Both the position numbers and the translations under genes were made by a program. Shown one piece after another: positions 12,001 to 23,338 of a DNA stretch of 64,000 nt. The stretch is from the NCBI GenBank assembly GCA_029641185.1, contig JAPWGK010000008.1, positions 682,001 to 746,000 on the forward strand, in the 5' to 3' direction. Origin of the DNA: Pseudofabraea citricarpa (lineage: Eukaryota > Ascomycota > Leotiomycetes > Helotiales > Dermateaceae). The notes beneath the pieces were generated by a model. That model was given only the letters and a program-made list of their open reading frames with translations, was not told the DNA's origin and ran no database searches. Position 1 is the first letter of the stretch. Each line of letters begins with the position of its first letter.

Positions 12001-12766
12001 CCTTCAAAATGATCTGCTGGCAAAGTCGAGGTTGCAAGGGAAGGTGAGGAAGCACAACAGTGCCCGGAAGTACGTGTTGTATCGATATCGAATGAATGGA
12101 AGAATTGGATTAAATCAATACGATGGATGTTGAAAGAGGGGTGGTTGCCATAGCCAGCGTTGCTTCGTCACCCTGACATATGAAGCTTCTCGTTTCCTCT
12201 TCTCTAGCGCTGCACGTGACTATGAACGTCATTCTCAAGACGGACTCGCTCGTTGCTGCGAAGGCCTGGACATGGCTTTCAATATTCGTTTTCGGGCTCA
12301 TGGGGGAAATCGATCTTTGCGAGAGGCATCCCGCTTGAATTTGAGGATATAAAATGCCATATAAACTCAAAGACGAAGCTTCGGCGACCATATCTGGTGC
12401 CTCTCAACAAGCCGCCAAGGGGGCTCAACGAGTCCGTGGCTGCTCCGTTGCGCCGATCTTTATCAACAGCTTCCCCCGCTTTTAAACAATTCCATAATCG
12501 CACCACCTGCAAAGCCGACATCGATTCCTTCACCTCGCTCCTCCTCCCTCCTCACCTGTACCATCACCAATATATCTGTTCATTATGGATGTTTCTTAGC
12601 TCTTGCGCGTCGGTACTATTTTTGGGACCTGTGTCATACCGCCTGGGTGTGTGCCAGGCGCAGGCGCAACTCAAATCCGCGGGATCTCGGTCCGCCATTT
12701 GTTCGAATAGAAACGGTCAGAATTTATTATCTTGATTTGTAGAGCAATCGCAGAGCATTTCTAGAT
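12001..12766. promoter_or_regulatory. Divergent promoter region, LETM1 gene / adenylate kinase
   Basis: 766 bases between divergent starts. CACGTG lies near 12213, and a CT-rich stretch at ~12525-12570 lies upstream of the adenylate kinase gene. Both genes encode mitochondrial proteins, so shared control is possible but not shown. The open frames here look non-coding. Confidence 0.35.
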
Positions 12767-13630
12767 ATGAGGCTTCGCAAGGCGGCACGCATTATCTTGG
12801 TTGGCGCTCCAGGCGTTGGGAAAGGGACGCAAGCCGAACGACTTCTTCAGAGATTCCCCCAGTTGTCAGCAATCAGTTCGGGCGATTTACTACGAGACAA
12901 TGTCAAGAACCAGACCCCGCTCGGTATTTACTACCGTTCCCTATTGCTCTCAAAGACTAACGTATATTTCACAGGTATCAAAGCCGAAAGTACGATGAAA
13001 TCCGGTGCCCTTGTGCCTGACGCTATGATTCTTCGTCTTATCCTCCACGAGCTAAAGGCTCGAGGGTGGTTATTCCCCCCTGCGCAATCCAATACCCTCA
13101 CATTAAATTCCGTATCGGAAGCCGCTGTAGCATCAGGACAAGACTTTGATACCGACCTTTTCGTCGAGCAGCCGTCGCTCGCTCAAACATACCCCCCTCC
13201 ACAAACCTCCGACGATCCTTCTGCCTCCTTTATCCTTGATGGCTTTCCTCGAACCGCGGTCCAAGCCACATCTTTGGATAGCCTCATCCCTATCAACCTA
13301 GTGGTTTCACTCAAAACGCCCTTTTCTGTCATCATGGAAAGAATACAAGGGAGATGGGTACATCAACCTTCTGGCCGGGTCTATAATACGACCTTCAATA
13401 AGCCAAAAGTTGATGGCAAGGATGATATCACCGGAGAGCCATTGACTAAGCGGGCAGACGATGATGAGACTACATGGAAGGAGAGGTTAAGGAAGTTTGA
13501 GGAGACGAGTGAGCCTTTACTGGAGCATTATGCCCGAAAGGGTGTTTTGTGGGAAGTAGAGGGCAACAGCTCGAACGAGATAAGCCCCAAACTCTGGTCA
13601 GAATTTGAGAGGCGATTTGCGGAGTCTTGA
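12767..13630 (+). CDS. adk2: Mitochondrial adenylate kinase (Adk2/GTP:AMP phosphotransferase type)
   Basis: Two exons (12767-12923, 12975-13630) encode 270 aa. Transfers phosphate from a nucleoside triphosphate to AMP, probably in the mitochondrial matrix. Seen directly: the P-loop GAPGVGKGT (13-21), the AMP-binding SSGDLLRDNV, the FILDGFPRT motif, a long LID segment (GRVYNTTFNKPK...GKDDITGEPL) and the C-terminal adenylate kinase helix. The 51-nt intron (12924-12974; donor GTATTT, branch GACTAAC) has no stop and keeps frame, so reading through would add 17 residues between PLG and IKAE. Removing it restores the family sequence. There is no strong presequence beyond the basic MRLRKAAR start, as is usual for Adk2-type enzymes. 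Linker residues ~95-140 are longer than in bacterial enzymes. Confidence 0.93.
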   Translation: MRLRKAARIILVGAPGVGKGTQAERLLQRFPQLSAISSGDLLRDNVKNQTPLGIYYRSLLLSKTNVYFTGIKAESTMKSGALVPDAMILRLILHELKARGWLFPPAQSNTLTLNSVSEAAVASGQDFDTDLFVEQPSLAQTYPPPQTSDDPSASFILDGFPRTAVQATSLDSLIPINLVVSLKTPFSVIMERIQGRWVHQPSGRVYNTTFNKPKVDGKDDITGEPLTKRADDDETTWKERLRKFEETSEPLLEHYARKGVLWEVEGNSSNEISPKLWSEFERRFAES

Positions 13631-15304
13631 AGCGTGTTTGTTTCTTCTTCGAATTCTTTACGCAGTCTCTTTATTATTTTTGGTGGGACACTTCTTCTGC
13701 GCTTTGTTAGGTTTACAGTACTGTATTATCTTTGTGAGAATATTACGATAGAGAATGCAAGCGAGTCGTTTAACTTCAATTTTAAACACACTGCTAGCTG
13801 GTGGTCGACTGTGCTGCCAAATTGATTTATTTGGGCTTTTTTGTCTATCTCTGAATTTGGTAACTTATTTTCAAATACGAATAACTATCTTTGGATATTT
13901 ATACTCCCGTTCTGGTATCAGTGTTGATTGCTCGAGGCATCTACAGACAAAGATATCCTTGATATAACAATTCTATATTACCTACCTGCCCAGGTAGAAT
14001 TTGTGATACTTCTTTAAGTAAACTTCACTTATAGTACTAGTTTTGATAGACTAGTAATAGTTCTAGCACTCTGGTTTCATTAATTGATACCTAAAGAAGT
14101 TTTCAACTGTCACACCCTATTAGCTTCAGCCTTCTCCAGTCTTATGTATATAAAGATAAAGTGTATCTATAACACAACTTGTTAAAGTTTAGTCAACACA
14201 GGAGACACCAAGTATCAATTGATTGCCTGATTGATCACTCATTATTTGCTGCATTATTACAAGTAGTAGAGTTTCCGTGCCTTTGAAGAATTTATATCTA
14301 GTGGCTTGTAACATTGACTTGAATGACAGGGCTTTTAGATAATAGTTCTTGTTGGTTTTATTACCTTTGTTACTTGATAGATATCGATCCTAGAAAGGCA
14401 AAAGTAAGAAAAACTATGCTTTTGTTAAATCATTCACAAGGCTTCAGATCTTTCAAAAGTTTGCTAATGTCTGAAGAATGAATCCTAATATTCTAAGGCT
14501 GAGGTTTATTAGTAAAAGTTTAATCTGCCAAAGGATATATGTTCTAGTTCTTTGCACCGATAAAGCAAAATAAAGGCTAAGAATCATAGGGGAAGGGGAT
14601 AACAACAAGAGTCTCTCTGGCAACAGGATATAACTCTTAACATAATTCTTCTAAATCTGCATACATACTGACGTTCGGGATAACTTATTCGCAGCTCAAT
14701 TAATAGATCTGGTATACTATCTCTTATCTATAGAGGTTCGATATACGCGAAACCCGCGGAGCTTTGAAAAAGGGTGCTGCTTATGGTTTGGATTCAAGAG
14801 ATGTAGCAGAGGTTTATATAGAATATATATGTAGAAGGTGCTAGATATATGAAATTTGGGGGTCTTCTTTCTAGTTAGAAAGTTAAAGATTTGGTGCTAC
14901 AGATCGCAAGCACTATAGAGATAAAAATAACCCGATGAAATCCAATGGTAGACTTTTTCTATCTTCACAATCTTGGTCTACTTTTTATCATTTCACAAGC
15001 GATATGATAAAGGGGGTTCATGCCTAGCGAAATTGTTGATGCCTGGCGCCTTGACCGAAGTCCAGGTGATGACATCCATCGCGGCTCCGACCTGGACAAC
15101 CTTGTCGTACGCAACAGCTTTCATTCATTGCGCGGCATGCCAGTCTAAACTCCACGAATTCATCTAACACCTCCTAGTCGCATCCGATACTCAATCAATT
15201 CCTGCACATACTGTGAAATCATCCTCATCTCTCGGCCTCGAATCTCGGCTTCCAAAAGAGAAGTCAAAGCTCCCGGTTGCCCCGCGCAGCCCACAACTTT
15301 GACC
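13631..15304. other. AT-rich intergenic region
   Basis: About 1.67 kb, clearly AT-rich from ~13640 to ~14960, with only short chance frames. It contains a CTACCTG-CC-CAGGTAG palindrome (13982-13997) and a tRNA-like relic at ~14686-14755. The last ~300 bases return to normal composition and are the promoter and 5' UTR of the SNX4 gene. Confidence 0.5.
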
Positions 15305-16775
15305 ATGGAGCATACCGATTTTGCGAATGTTCCTTGGGAAAGACCTGGCAACCATGCCGATGGAGGGAATGCAGACCCTCACAGCGATGTTGAAGGCACA
15401 CCACGGAAGATAGTGAATGGCAAACAACGTGGTAACCCTGGACAGGCTGGTATACATGCGGATGATCTTGATCTGGCTGGAGTTGGTACTGGTGGTATAT
15501 TGGAGTGTACAGTCACATCACCTATTAAGGAGAATGATGGGACAAAAGATGCTTTTGTGTCCTATCTCGTCACTACAAACGTTTGTCTGCAATGCTCAAC
15601 CCAAGAATTCTGTGACTGACCAACACCAGACCAATTTCCCAACCTTCTCTAAACCAACTACGACTGTCCGCAGGCGTTTTACGGATTTTGTATTTCTATA
15701 CAAGACGTTGAGCAAAGAGTATGCAGCATGCGCAGTTCCTCCACTCCCAGACAAACACAAGATGGAATATGTACGCGGGGACCGATTCGGCACCGACTTT
15801 ACTCAACGGCGTGCCAACTCTCTTCATCGATTTCTCACACGCCTTACTCTCCATCCTGTATTAAGGAGAGCGACACTCCTTACTATATTTCTTGAAAGTC
15901 CAGATTGGAATGCGACGATGCGAAATCGACCATCCAGGAACTCATCAGCGTCTGAACAAGGAGCGCCTAGTGTCTTTGATGCATTTTCAGATACCTTTAT
16001 CAACGCATTTACGAAAGTACATAAACCTGACAAGCGGTTCATTGAAGTCCGGGAGAAATCTGACAAACTGGATGAAGACCTCGGGCATGTGGAGAAGATT
16101 GTCGCCCGGGTTGCCCGAAGGGAGGGTGATTTAGAGACAGATTACAAGGACCTCGCTGAACAATTTCAAAAACTTATCAACTTGGAACCAGGAGTTGAGA
16201 GTTCAGTCCATGCCTTTGCTGCAAGTGTTGAGGACACCTCGGCAGGCATCAAGACACTAAAGGAGCATACGGATCAAGATTACTTAGGCAGTCTTCGAGA
16301 TATGCAGGCATATAGCACTGCTGTCAAGAATCTCCTAAAGGCTCGCGAACAAAAACAGTTGGACTTTGAGCAGCTCACCGAATACCTTACAAAATCAACC
16401 ACAGATCGCGATAACCTTGCCTCAACCCATGGAGCAGGCGGTTTGACAGGTCCTGGTGGGTTTATACGCAGCAAAATCGAGGACGTGAGGGGTGTCGACC
16501 ACGAACAATCTCGCAGGGAGCGTCTGCGACGACTCGAAATTCGGATCGACGAGTTGACACGTGAGGTTGAAGAGGCTAAGAAGGTCACAGAAGCATTTGA
16601 TGAAGAGGTTGTGAGGGAAGTTGGGGACTTTGAGCGCATTAAGCGGATTGAGTTCAAGACTCAATTTGGTGCATTGGCAGATGCACATGTGGATTTCTAT
16701 GGGGAGACGATATCCACCTGGGAAACTTATGTTAAGGAAATGGAAAAGCAAGGTGGGCCCGTGACCACCTCGTAA
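15305..16775 (+). CDS. snx4: Sorting nexin Snx4/Atg24
   Basis: Two exons (15305-15580, 15630-16775; intron 49 nt) encode 473 aa. PX-BAR sorting nexin that binds PI3P on endosomes; the family retrieves SNAREs to the Golgi and serves selective autophagy. Seen: a disordered N-terminus starting MEHTDFANVPWE, then a PX domain beginning ECTVTSP (~60) with the phosphoinositide-contacting RRRFTDFVFLY and the PPLPDKHKMEY loop. A long helical BAR region (~190-460) follows, with many coiled-coil heptads (for example SRRERLRRLEIRIDELTREVEE). The intron falls inside the PX domain. The start is ATG at 15305; no upstream Met in frame is better. The BAR region is unbroken, and length matches fungal Snx4 proteins. 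Confidence 0.95.
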
Positions 16776-17951
16776 TTCAAGGTTGAATATTTTGAACATA
16801 CTTAATAGGATTAGGCTTGGAGGTATTGTTCAAGTGGTAGGCGTTTAGAAGGATGGTGTCAATGTATTGGTTTTTCGTCTTTGCGGCTTCACATGCTGGG
16901 TTCAAAGCAGAGTATGCTGCTAACCATGCAACCAGAATTAAATTTAGGTTGATTATGACTGAACGATCTCTAGGTAACCGAGCGGTGTCTACCAATAATG
17001 TTGAAGAATATAGGTACTTAGCTCAAGAAATGCAAATTAGTTTCAAGTCTGCCAATTGATGAACCGACGAACCATCTGTTTTCTCCTCTTCTCAGGTCGC
17101 CACAATCCACGTAGTGTGCGTAATAGTGGGTGGAAGTATGTGGTATTTGATCCATTTAGGGTTGCGGGGTTCGAGATGTAAGGTTTAGATAGATGCAGAG
17201 TAATCAAAACCACTGCAAGTCACTTTCTTCTTGGCAGCTGAAAGGGCTGATCCACTCGGAAAAAAGACTAATCGTTTCTCATCTACGTATCTGCAAGTCA
17301 TTGTGGCTGCAAAGAAGGATAGGTGGCTTATTGTTGGTATGTTAACTGGCGATAGATACACGCTATTCTGTTCATGTTTCAAGGCATAAATTCCTCAAGA
17401 ATATCATCTGCATGAGGGGGCATCTGCACTTTCAATCACACGGATCTATAGAATGAGCTGAGCTAGGCATGCGTAGCTTCGGGAAGGGCTTAGTTACCAT
17501 ATTACGACTTCTGGGTTGATCTTCGTTCTTCGGCACATTTCTTAATCAGATGCCAAGTTTAAGTAGAAAGATCGTTTGCAGGGCTGCCGATCCAACCCGC
17601 TGCGGGGCCATGTTCATTCTGAAATCCCCTCATTTTAAGACATAAACGCCGACATCTTCAACCTAATTTAGTAACTTAAAAACTCGTCTACCCTCTCATT
17701 CGTTTGCTGTGACATTGGCGCGATATTCAAGATCTAAGGTTGAAGCCCCGCTGTCGATCAGAGTAGGATCCGATCATTTTGGGACCAAGTAAGAAGGTTG
17801 CAAAAATTCAATCCTCGTCAGCTGCCACGGTCCCTTGATTTAAATCTGTCTATAAAATGACCATATCCCTGATCGATTCTGCCCATCGCTCAAGCATTTA
17901 AACTACCTCTTTCAAAAACTCGACCTCGCAACCACAAATTTATCTATCAAT
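16776..17951. other. Intergenic region before the inhibitor gene
   Basis: 1.18 kb with short unconvincing frames only. The last ~130 bases are the promoter of the I66-type gene, with a TATA box at 17851. Confidence 0.4.
17851..17857 (+). promoter_or_regulatory. TATA box of the first I66-type inhibitor gene
   Basis: TATAAAA, 101 bases upstream of the ATG at 17952. The paralogue on the other strand has a TATA element at nearly the same distance. Confidence 0.6.
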
Positions 17952-18629
17952 ATGTCTCAACCTAGTAACGGATTCTACACCATCTCCCCTCTTGTCGCAG
18001 AGGAATCTTTTGTTTCTCGCTTTGTCATCGAAGACAGATCATTGTTACCCAAGAGAGTAGTGTTGATCAGCAACATAGATCAAGCACAGAAGGTTCACTC
18101 ACACCCGATCCCATCAAGTATACCTCCAACAGTAAAAGGCTAACCAGAAATTGATAATAGTGGCTAATCGAGAAGATCAGTGATGGACGCTACAGACTAA
18201 AGATCTCTAGCGCGGTCGTCGCACCCGTTGACGACCACATCTTTGCTCATCTCCTCGAAGCTGAAGGAAATACCGAGTGGGAACTCGAGCCTTCATCGCA
18301 ACATGGACCTGGGGTTTTCGCGTACGTTGACCACTTTTGCTTGCCCCAAGAAAGAATAAAAGAAACAAATGGGGGGAGAGGAAAGCGCCGATGTCCTGGT
18401 GCTCCCAAGCTAATACTACAACAGTGTTAAGATGGCCGATGGGTCCGGAAAAGGTTGGGTCCTTCCTGATACGGAAGAGATGACCCAGGTATGTGATCAA
18501 CCGCCTTAACGAAACCTCTTATTCTTGAACCTCGCTAATTTGCATTCTCAGCTCTCGCATGGACCACTAACTTCTCAACCTACGTCTTCTCCAAATGAGC
18601 TGTTCAAGTTCCGACAATGCGAGGAATAA
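17952..18629 (+). CDS. I66-family (cospin-like) peptidase inhibitor, beta-trefoil
   Basis: Four exons (17952-18092, 18161-18321, 18425-18488, 18552-18629) encode 147 aa. The introns are 68, 103 and 63 nt in phases 0, 2, 0. Landmarks are NGFYTI near the start, IEDRSLLPKRVV (~32-43), a Trp opening exon 2 (WLIEKISDGRYRLK), EWELEPSSQHGPGVFAV, GKGWVLPD and a C-terminal PNELFKFRQCEE. This pattern matches what I know of the fungal I66 family (PF16850), small cytosolic beta-trefoil inhibitors of serine peptidases such as cospin. There is no signal peptide. None of the short open frames covers it, so it is easily missed. The inhibitory loop and target cannot be read from sequence. A diverged paralogue with the same exon structure lies at 20046-20680 on the opposite strand. 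Confidence 0.8.
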
Positions 18630-20045
18630 ACAACTCACTGAGTGCCTTGAGAGGAAGTCTTAGCATATCATATTCCAACAATGTGGTCTGGATGACTCTA
18701 CGTCTTGCTTCAACAGCACTGTATTTCCATCTCGGCTAGATAATTCAGCTAAAAACCAATACCAAAAAAATATAACCTATAAGTTCATTTTGCTTCGTGA
18801 AAAGAGTAGTCATGAATTCTTTCTTTGGTCCCTTGGCAAATTCCACTAACAATCAGCTACAATTTCCATATTTACGAGAGGTCGGTCATCACATTACTCG
18901 AAATAACTATAACTTCCTATCACTAAAGAACGCCATACAGTTGTGGTCACGACAAGCAGACACTTGATATCGCTTATTGCAATACTTAAGTAGCTATTGC
19001 AGCCTTTGTAGGATAAAGCATGCTTCTACTTCACCATAAAGTCTAGTCCCTTTGTGACAAGACGGTAGCATCATCTACAAACCAGTAGTCAAAGTCATTG
19101 GACCTTTCACTGCGACCAGCTTCTTCGAAACGCCAGATACTACTGTCACCACGAAACCAGATACCAACCAACTATCCTCAAATATTCTCGAATCTCTCTC
19201 TGTATTTAGGACCCTGAAGACGACAAGAAAACCCTAACTGACAACAAAATGAAATAAGCAAGGAAAACGGGTTAATTATCCAATACTCCGATGTATGGCA
19301 TGTCCATGTCCCTTAACACCCGAATGAGACTTTATTAATTGTACATCTGCTTATAACACTTCTCTTCTATCTGGTATGAAAATGTGCATGAGTGTTTCTG
19401 AAAGTAACAATTACATGGCCGGGAGGGAATATTTATCTCGCGACTTGAGAGATTGGATTTTGAAAAAGATGAAGCATTTTTATTGCGACTTGGTTGATGA
19501 GATGCTTATCATAATGATATTTATATGACTAGCGCAATTGGTTGTTAACTTGACTTAATATATAAATTTGAATGAATAATTATTCGAGTAGTACACCAAA
19601 GACTAGTGCGAGATATTAATATCCTGACCTAAGTAATAAACCAAATAAACGTGTTAGCGGTAAATGCTAGGTACTTGTTACTTGATTACGAGTTCGGTGC
19701 TGGTTATTTATATATTACAAGTTATATGTATATGAAGGTTGTTATAAATATGTTATATTTATAATACCAGCAGTTGTGGAAGCAATTAGAACATCAAGAG
19801 AAAGTAGCAAGAGACCAACAGAAAGTTTACTCATTCGTTTCTAAGTAATTGGAAGTTCCATGTTATAACTTTCAACCTCGCCCAGCCACTTATCTTAAAA
19901 CAGTGCTACTAACGAAAACCAATGTCAAGTCTCGGATCAATTTGAGTTCCTCGTTTCGATTTTGCCAATTCTCTACGGGAAAATGAAATACAATCCAGTG
20001 GATTTCTTCAAATTCTTGCAATACTCAATAGATATCCTACCGCAA
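18630..20045. other. AT-rich gap between convergent inhibitor paralogues
   Basis: 1.4 kb with no supportable gene. It is strongly AT-rich from ~19300 to ~19860. It separates the 3' ends of two related inhibitor genes. Confidence 0.5.
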
Positions 20046-20680
20046 TTACAAATCTTCTGGGCCTAGTAGCTGAAACTGAAACAGCTCAAATTCTGGGAAC
20101 TGTGGGGGCAGAGATGGAACAACAATCAGAGGTCGAACCGCCAACTGTTAAAACAATCAGTTGTTGTAAGGTCTTCAAACTGATTTCACTTACAACTGTA
20201 GATGGGCTCGTATCAGTCAAGACCCAGCCGGCGTCGCGGTATTTGGTCTCAACACTGCGGAGTTGTTAACACCAAAGCAATATAACGATGTGATCCTAGT
20301 AGGCTTACGTATAAACATCTCTTCCATGCTGTGGCTGCGCTGTGACAACCCACTCCTCTGGTGGCGGTATGTTCAACAAGGTAGCGAGAACCTTGTTGTT
20401 GATTGCGCAAGTCGGAGCACCGTTGTTAGACAATATATAGTTGTTCGAACCGACCTGTTTAACATTCCACTGGGGGAAAATGGCGGTCAACGAGAGATAG
20501 AATGAGGGGCAAGAAGAGAAATGCTCATACGGGAATCGCTGGCACTCCATCTGGTTGGATTGCAATAGGCTTTGGAAGCAATGAACGGTCTTCACGAAGA
20601 TTACGTGATACTAGACCTTTGCCTCCGTCTCGGATTGCTGAGAGACTGGCGATAAAGTAAAGACCGTTCTTGAGTTGCAT
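20046..20680 (-). CDS. I66-family peptidase inhibitor, second paralogue
   Basis: Four exons (20680-20531, 20469-20309, 20254-20194, 20144-20046) encode 156 aa; introns are 61, 54 and 49 nt in phases 0, 2, 0. The start MQLKNGLYFI is preferred over an in-frame upstream Met because family members begin just before N-G-x-Y. It has REDRSLLPKPIAI, a Trp opening exon 2 (WNVKQVGSNNYIL), EEWVVTAQPQHGRDVYTV, AGWVLTD, LAVRPLIVVPSLPP and a C-terminal FELFQFQLLGPEDL. The second exon is 161 nt in both paralogues and the intron phases are identical, so they arose by duplication. The protein is closer to the usual I66 pattern than the 17952 copy, mainly at the C-terminus. There is no signal peptide, so a cytosolic or defence role is inferred. 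Confidence 0.82.
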
Positions 20681-21518
20681 ATTTGCGTGGGTGCGGTTGT
20701 CAAGTTCAGATGAGAAGTCAAAGTGGAATATGGTTGAAAGATGGTTGATTAGACACATCTAATGCGGGAAGTGATCGATTTATAGCTTGACTGGTGACAT
20801 CAGATCTTCCAAGTTAGTAGTCAAGATCTGGTGTAAACTCTGACATCTATACACAACATCAATAGATCGGGGGGTACATGGCATTGCTAGGCTCATGTAT
20901 CCGGTCGCTTAAGCAATCTGTGGAACGGCCAGAATCACAATTACCTAATTCTTTACATGCCCAACCATACAAGTCTACCATTGCAACACCCAGGAATTCA
21001 AATGGAAATATCTTCTCATTGATTGAACGAAAAGATGGAAAACTGGCGTGTATGATAATCATCATATAAAATTGCGTACATATAATAGCTACAAAGTACT
21101 TGACCGTCTTGTCAAGATAGCATTTTGTGGTCTATCTTTAGTTGTTGACGACCATATACTCAAGGGTCATTGTTATAAGACATCGATAGTGTTGTGTAGC
21201 TCGGTGATATTACTTTCCTTCGGCCTATTGCATTGTATGATATGTCGCAACCAAGCCATATTTTTGCAACATACTTTCTTAGGAGTATGTACACTGTCTG
21301 GGACTTTATTGTAATAAACACTGAGCACTTTCTATTGGATATGGAAGCATGGTTTATTGTTCAATTTGGATAGTTTTCCCAAATTTGAAAAATTGAAAGA
21401 GCTAACGTCAGATATAGAGCGAATAGTTTAAGGAGAAATTCAAAATTCAATCAGATTCAGCCATCTAGATACTCCACATAAACCAAGAAACTCTCATTCT
21501 AATAACCATATGAGCAAA
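20681..21518. other. Intergenic region with TATA box of the second inhibitor gene
   Basis: A TATAAAT element on the minus strand (20778-20784) lies about 100 bases upstream of the 20680 start, matching the paralogue's promoter layout. The remainder, to 21518, is AT-rich with no gene I can support. Confidence 0.45.
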
Positions 21519-22253
21519 TCAAAACTGGAGCTCCAAGTCACCATGGGGAGTGTGCATAATCTGTACTGCCTTCCCAGGAGTTTTTTCAAAATCAACCTCG
21601 CACTTCATTGCCAATCTCTGCCCCTCAATCAATTGACCCGCCACAAAATCTCCAAACGCAATAAAAAATGTACGCGACGGGTGTACTGCATACTTGGTAT
21701 TTGGTTGTGGAACGAAGCAAGCGAGCGGGGAAGCCTGTGAAGTGCCACAACCAAGACCAATCATGAGATTATCTATAATGAATAGTGATTAGCTCTAGCC
21801 GTGCCGATCCGGAGTTGCTTCCTTACGCTCATTTGCAGTTTCTGAGGTAAAATCACTGGACGTGCTCAGTTCAAAGGCACCATGCGGTGCACAGCTTGGC
21901 TGTCGTTCTGAGTCAAATCGTAAACCCGAGTCCTTTATGGTAGCATGCAATGCTGATCCAGGACTTGTGCTGCCATCTTCTTTCTTGGAGCCTAAGGTCA
22001 CGGATTTGGTTTGATCGACCGTGACTGGTGTTCCGTTCGAAGGAGTTGCATCGAAAGATCCTGCAACGCCATAATACTGCAGATACAACTCAAAACTTGC
22101 TTCTTCCATGTCCGGGACAGCATTCACAGTCTGGCTAACATTCGACCACAGTTGACCTTGGATCTTTCCATCAACTTTTGGTGTCTGATTGAAAAGGGCA
22201 TAATTTTGGGGAGCTCCCGTATTATTGATAATTGCGATCGTGTGTTTACTCAT
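21519..22253 (-). CDS. Uncharacterised fungal protein, 226 aa
   Basis: Two exons (22253-21827, 21772-21519; 54-nt intron with a GTAAGG donor and TATAG acceptor). The start MSKHTIAIINNTG is preferred to a TTG-initiated extension. The protein is hydrophilic and appears beta-rich, with Gly/Ser/Asn turns and no signal peptide or membrane segment. Segments such as NNTGAPQNYALFNQTPKVDG, LYLQYYGVAG, VTVDQTKSVTLGSK and RTFFIAFGDFVAGQLIEG resemble a family of conserved hypothetical cytosolic proteins I recall in ascomycetes, without a known function. It lies beside the inhibitor genes in an AT-rich accessory region. I do not recognise a domain and assign no role. Confidence 0.7.
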
Positions 22254-23338
22254 CTTGAGACACAGTTGTTCTTTGCAGAACAAATATCGTTATTTCTGGA
22301 TAATATGAATTCAATGCCAAAGGTGTGGGAGTCGGATATTTGGGTTCAGTTCGTTTTTGTTGAGGGCCAACTAAAATATCCGTCCAGCGCTACTAAACCT
22401 TTATGTCATAACTCACTTAGATAATCAAACATTCCAAGATCCTTCGCATAATGGTTTTGTCTCCTGTGTTTGGCAAAGCACGCAGAGAAAAAGGATAAGC
22501 TACTTTATATTAGTCACGTGAGTGATAATCATGAAGAAGATATCTATATTTTATATTCGAAGTAATGAATAACAACACGTCAAATGTGTACCTGTCCGAG
22601 TGCTATAGAATTTGGAAAAAGGGGTGCTGGTTGTTTTATTCTTATGTCTATTTCATATTATAATAAAATATAGCCTGATGCTTGATAGCTTCGAGGACTC
22701 AAGTTGTTGATTTTAAGGTTCGTGGTACTTTGGCTGCAGTCATTTTGTATATTTTGTAAGAAAAGATTAAGCAAATTTACTTATAGTCGTGTTATATTGT
22801 ATTTCAACCTTTAATACTTATTTACCCACCTTGATTATTTCCAAAGATAGCTTATTCCGAATATCATCACCATTTCTCGGACTTCGGGTGCCCTAACAAA
22901 CTGAAACTCGTTTGATGATCAGATTACTTGGAGTATCTACATGCCTTTTAGCAGTTGATACTTCTAACTGATTATACAATTTTAAATAGCTGCATTCGAT
23001 ATAGAGTAAAGTGCTCCTCGAGAAATAACGTTCGGTAGTTTATTTCAAACTACTATATTTCAAAGTCTATCTTCGACTTTTCTCTACGCGAAATAAGCGA
23101 CGATAACATACAAATTCAAGATGACAACTTGTTTTGTTTGAGATAACAGTTCTTACACGTGAAATATCGGGAATTGTCTTGGTTACACAACTGTCAGTTG
23201 CTGATTGGTAGATATATGGTTACACATCGCAGGCAGCTACGCCCCAGCGCTTACACGGCCTCGTCCAGTTCTTTTCACCATCTTCCTTTTCCTTCTTCCT
23301 AAGTAGATACTCTGACAAAGAAGCATCACTTATACACC
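22254..23338. other. AT-rich intergenic region
   Basis: 1.08 kb, AT-rich, with a TCACGTGA-like element near 22513. No gene was seen. The last ~90 bases before 23339 are CT-rich and look like the promoter and 5' UTR of the ankyrin gene. Confidence 0.4.

Noticed and set aside
12253..12735. 160-codon plus-strand frame upstream of adenylate kinase
   Set aside because: Composition is promoter-like, with no domain and no splice link to the kinase.
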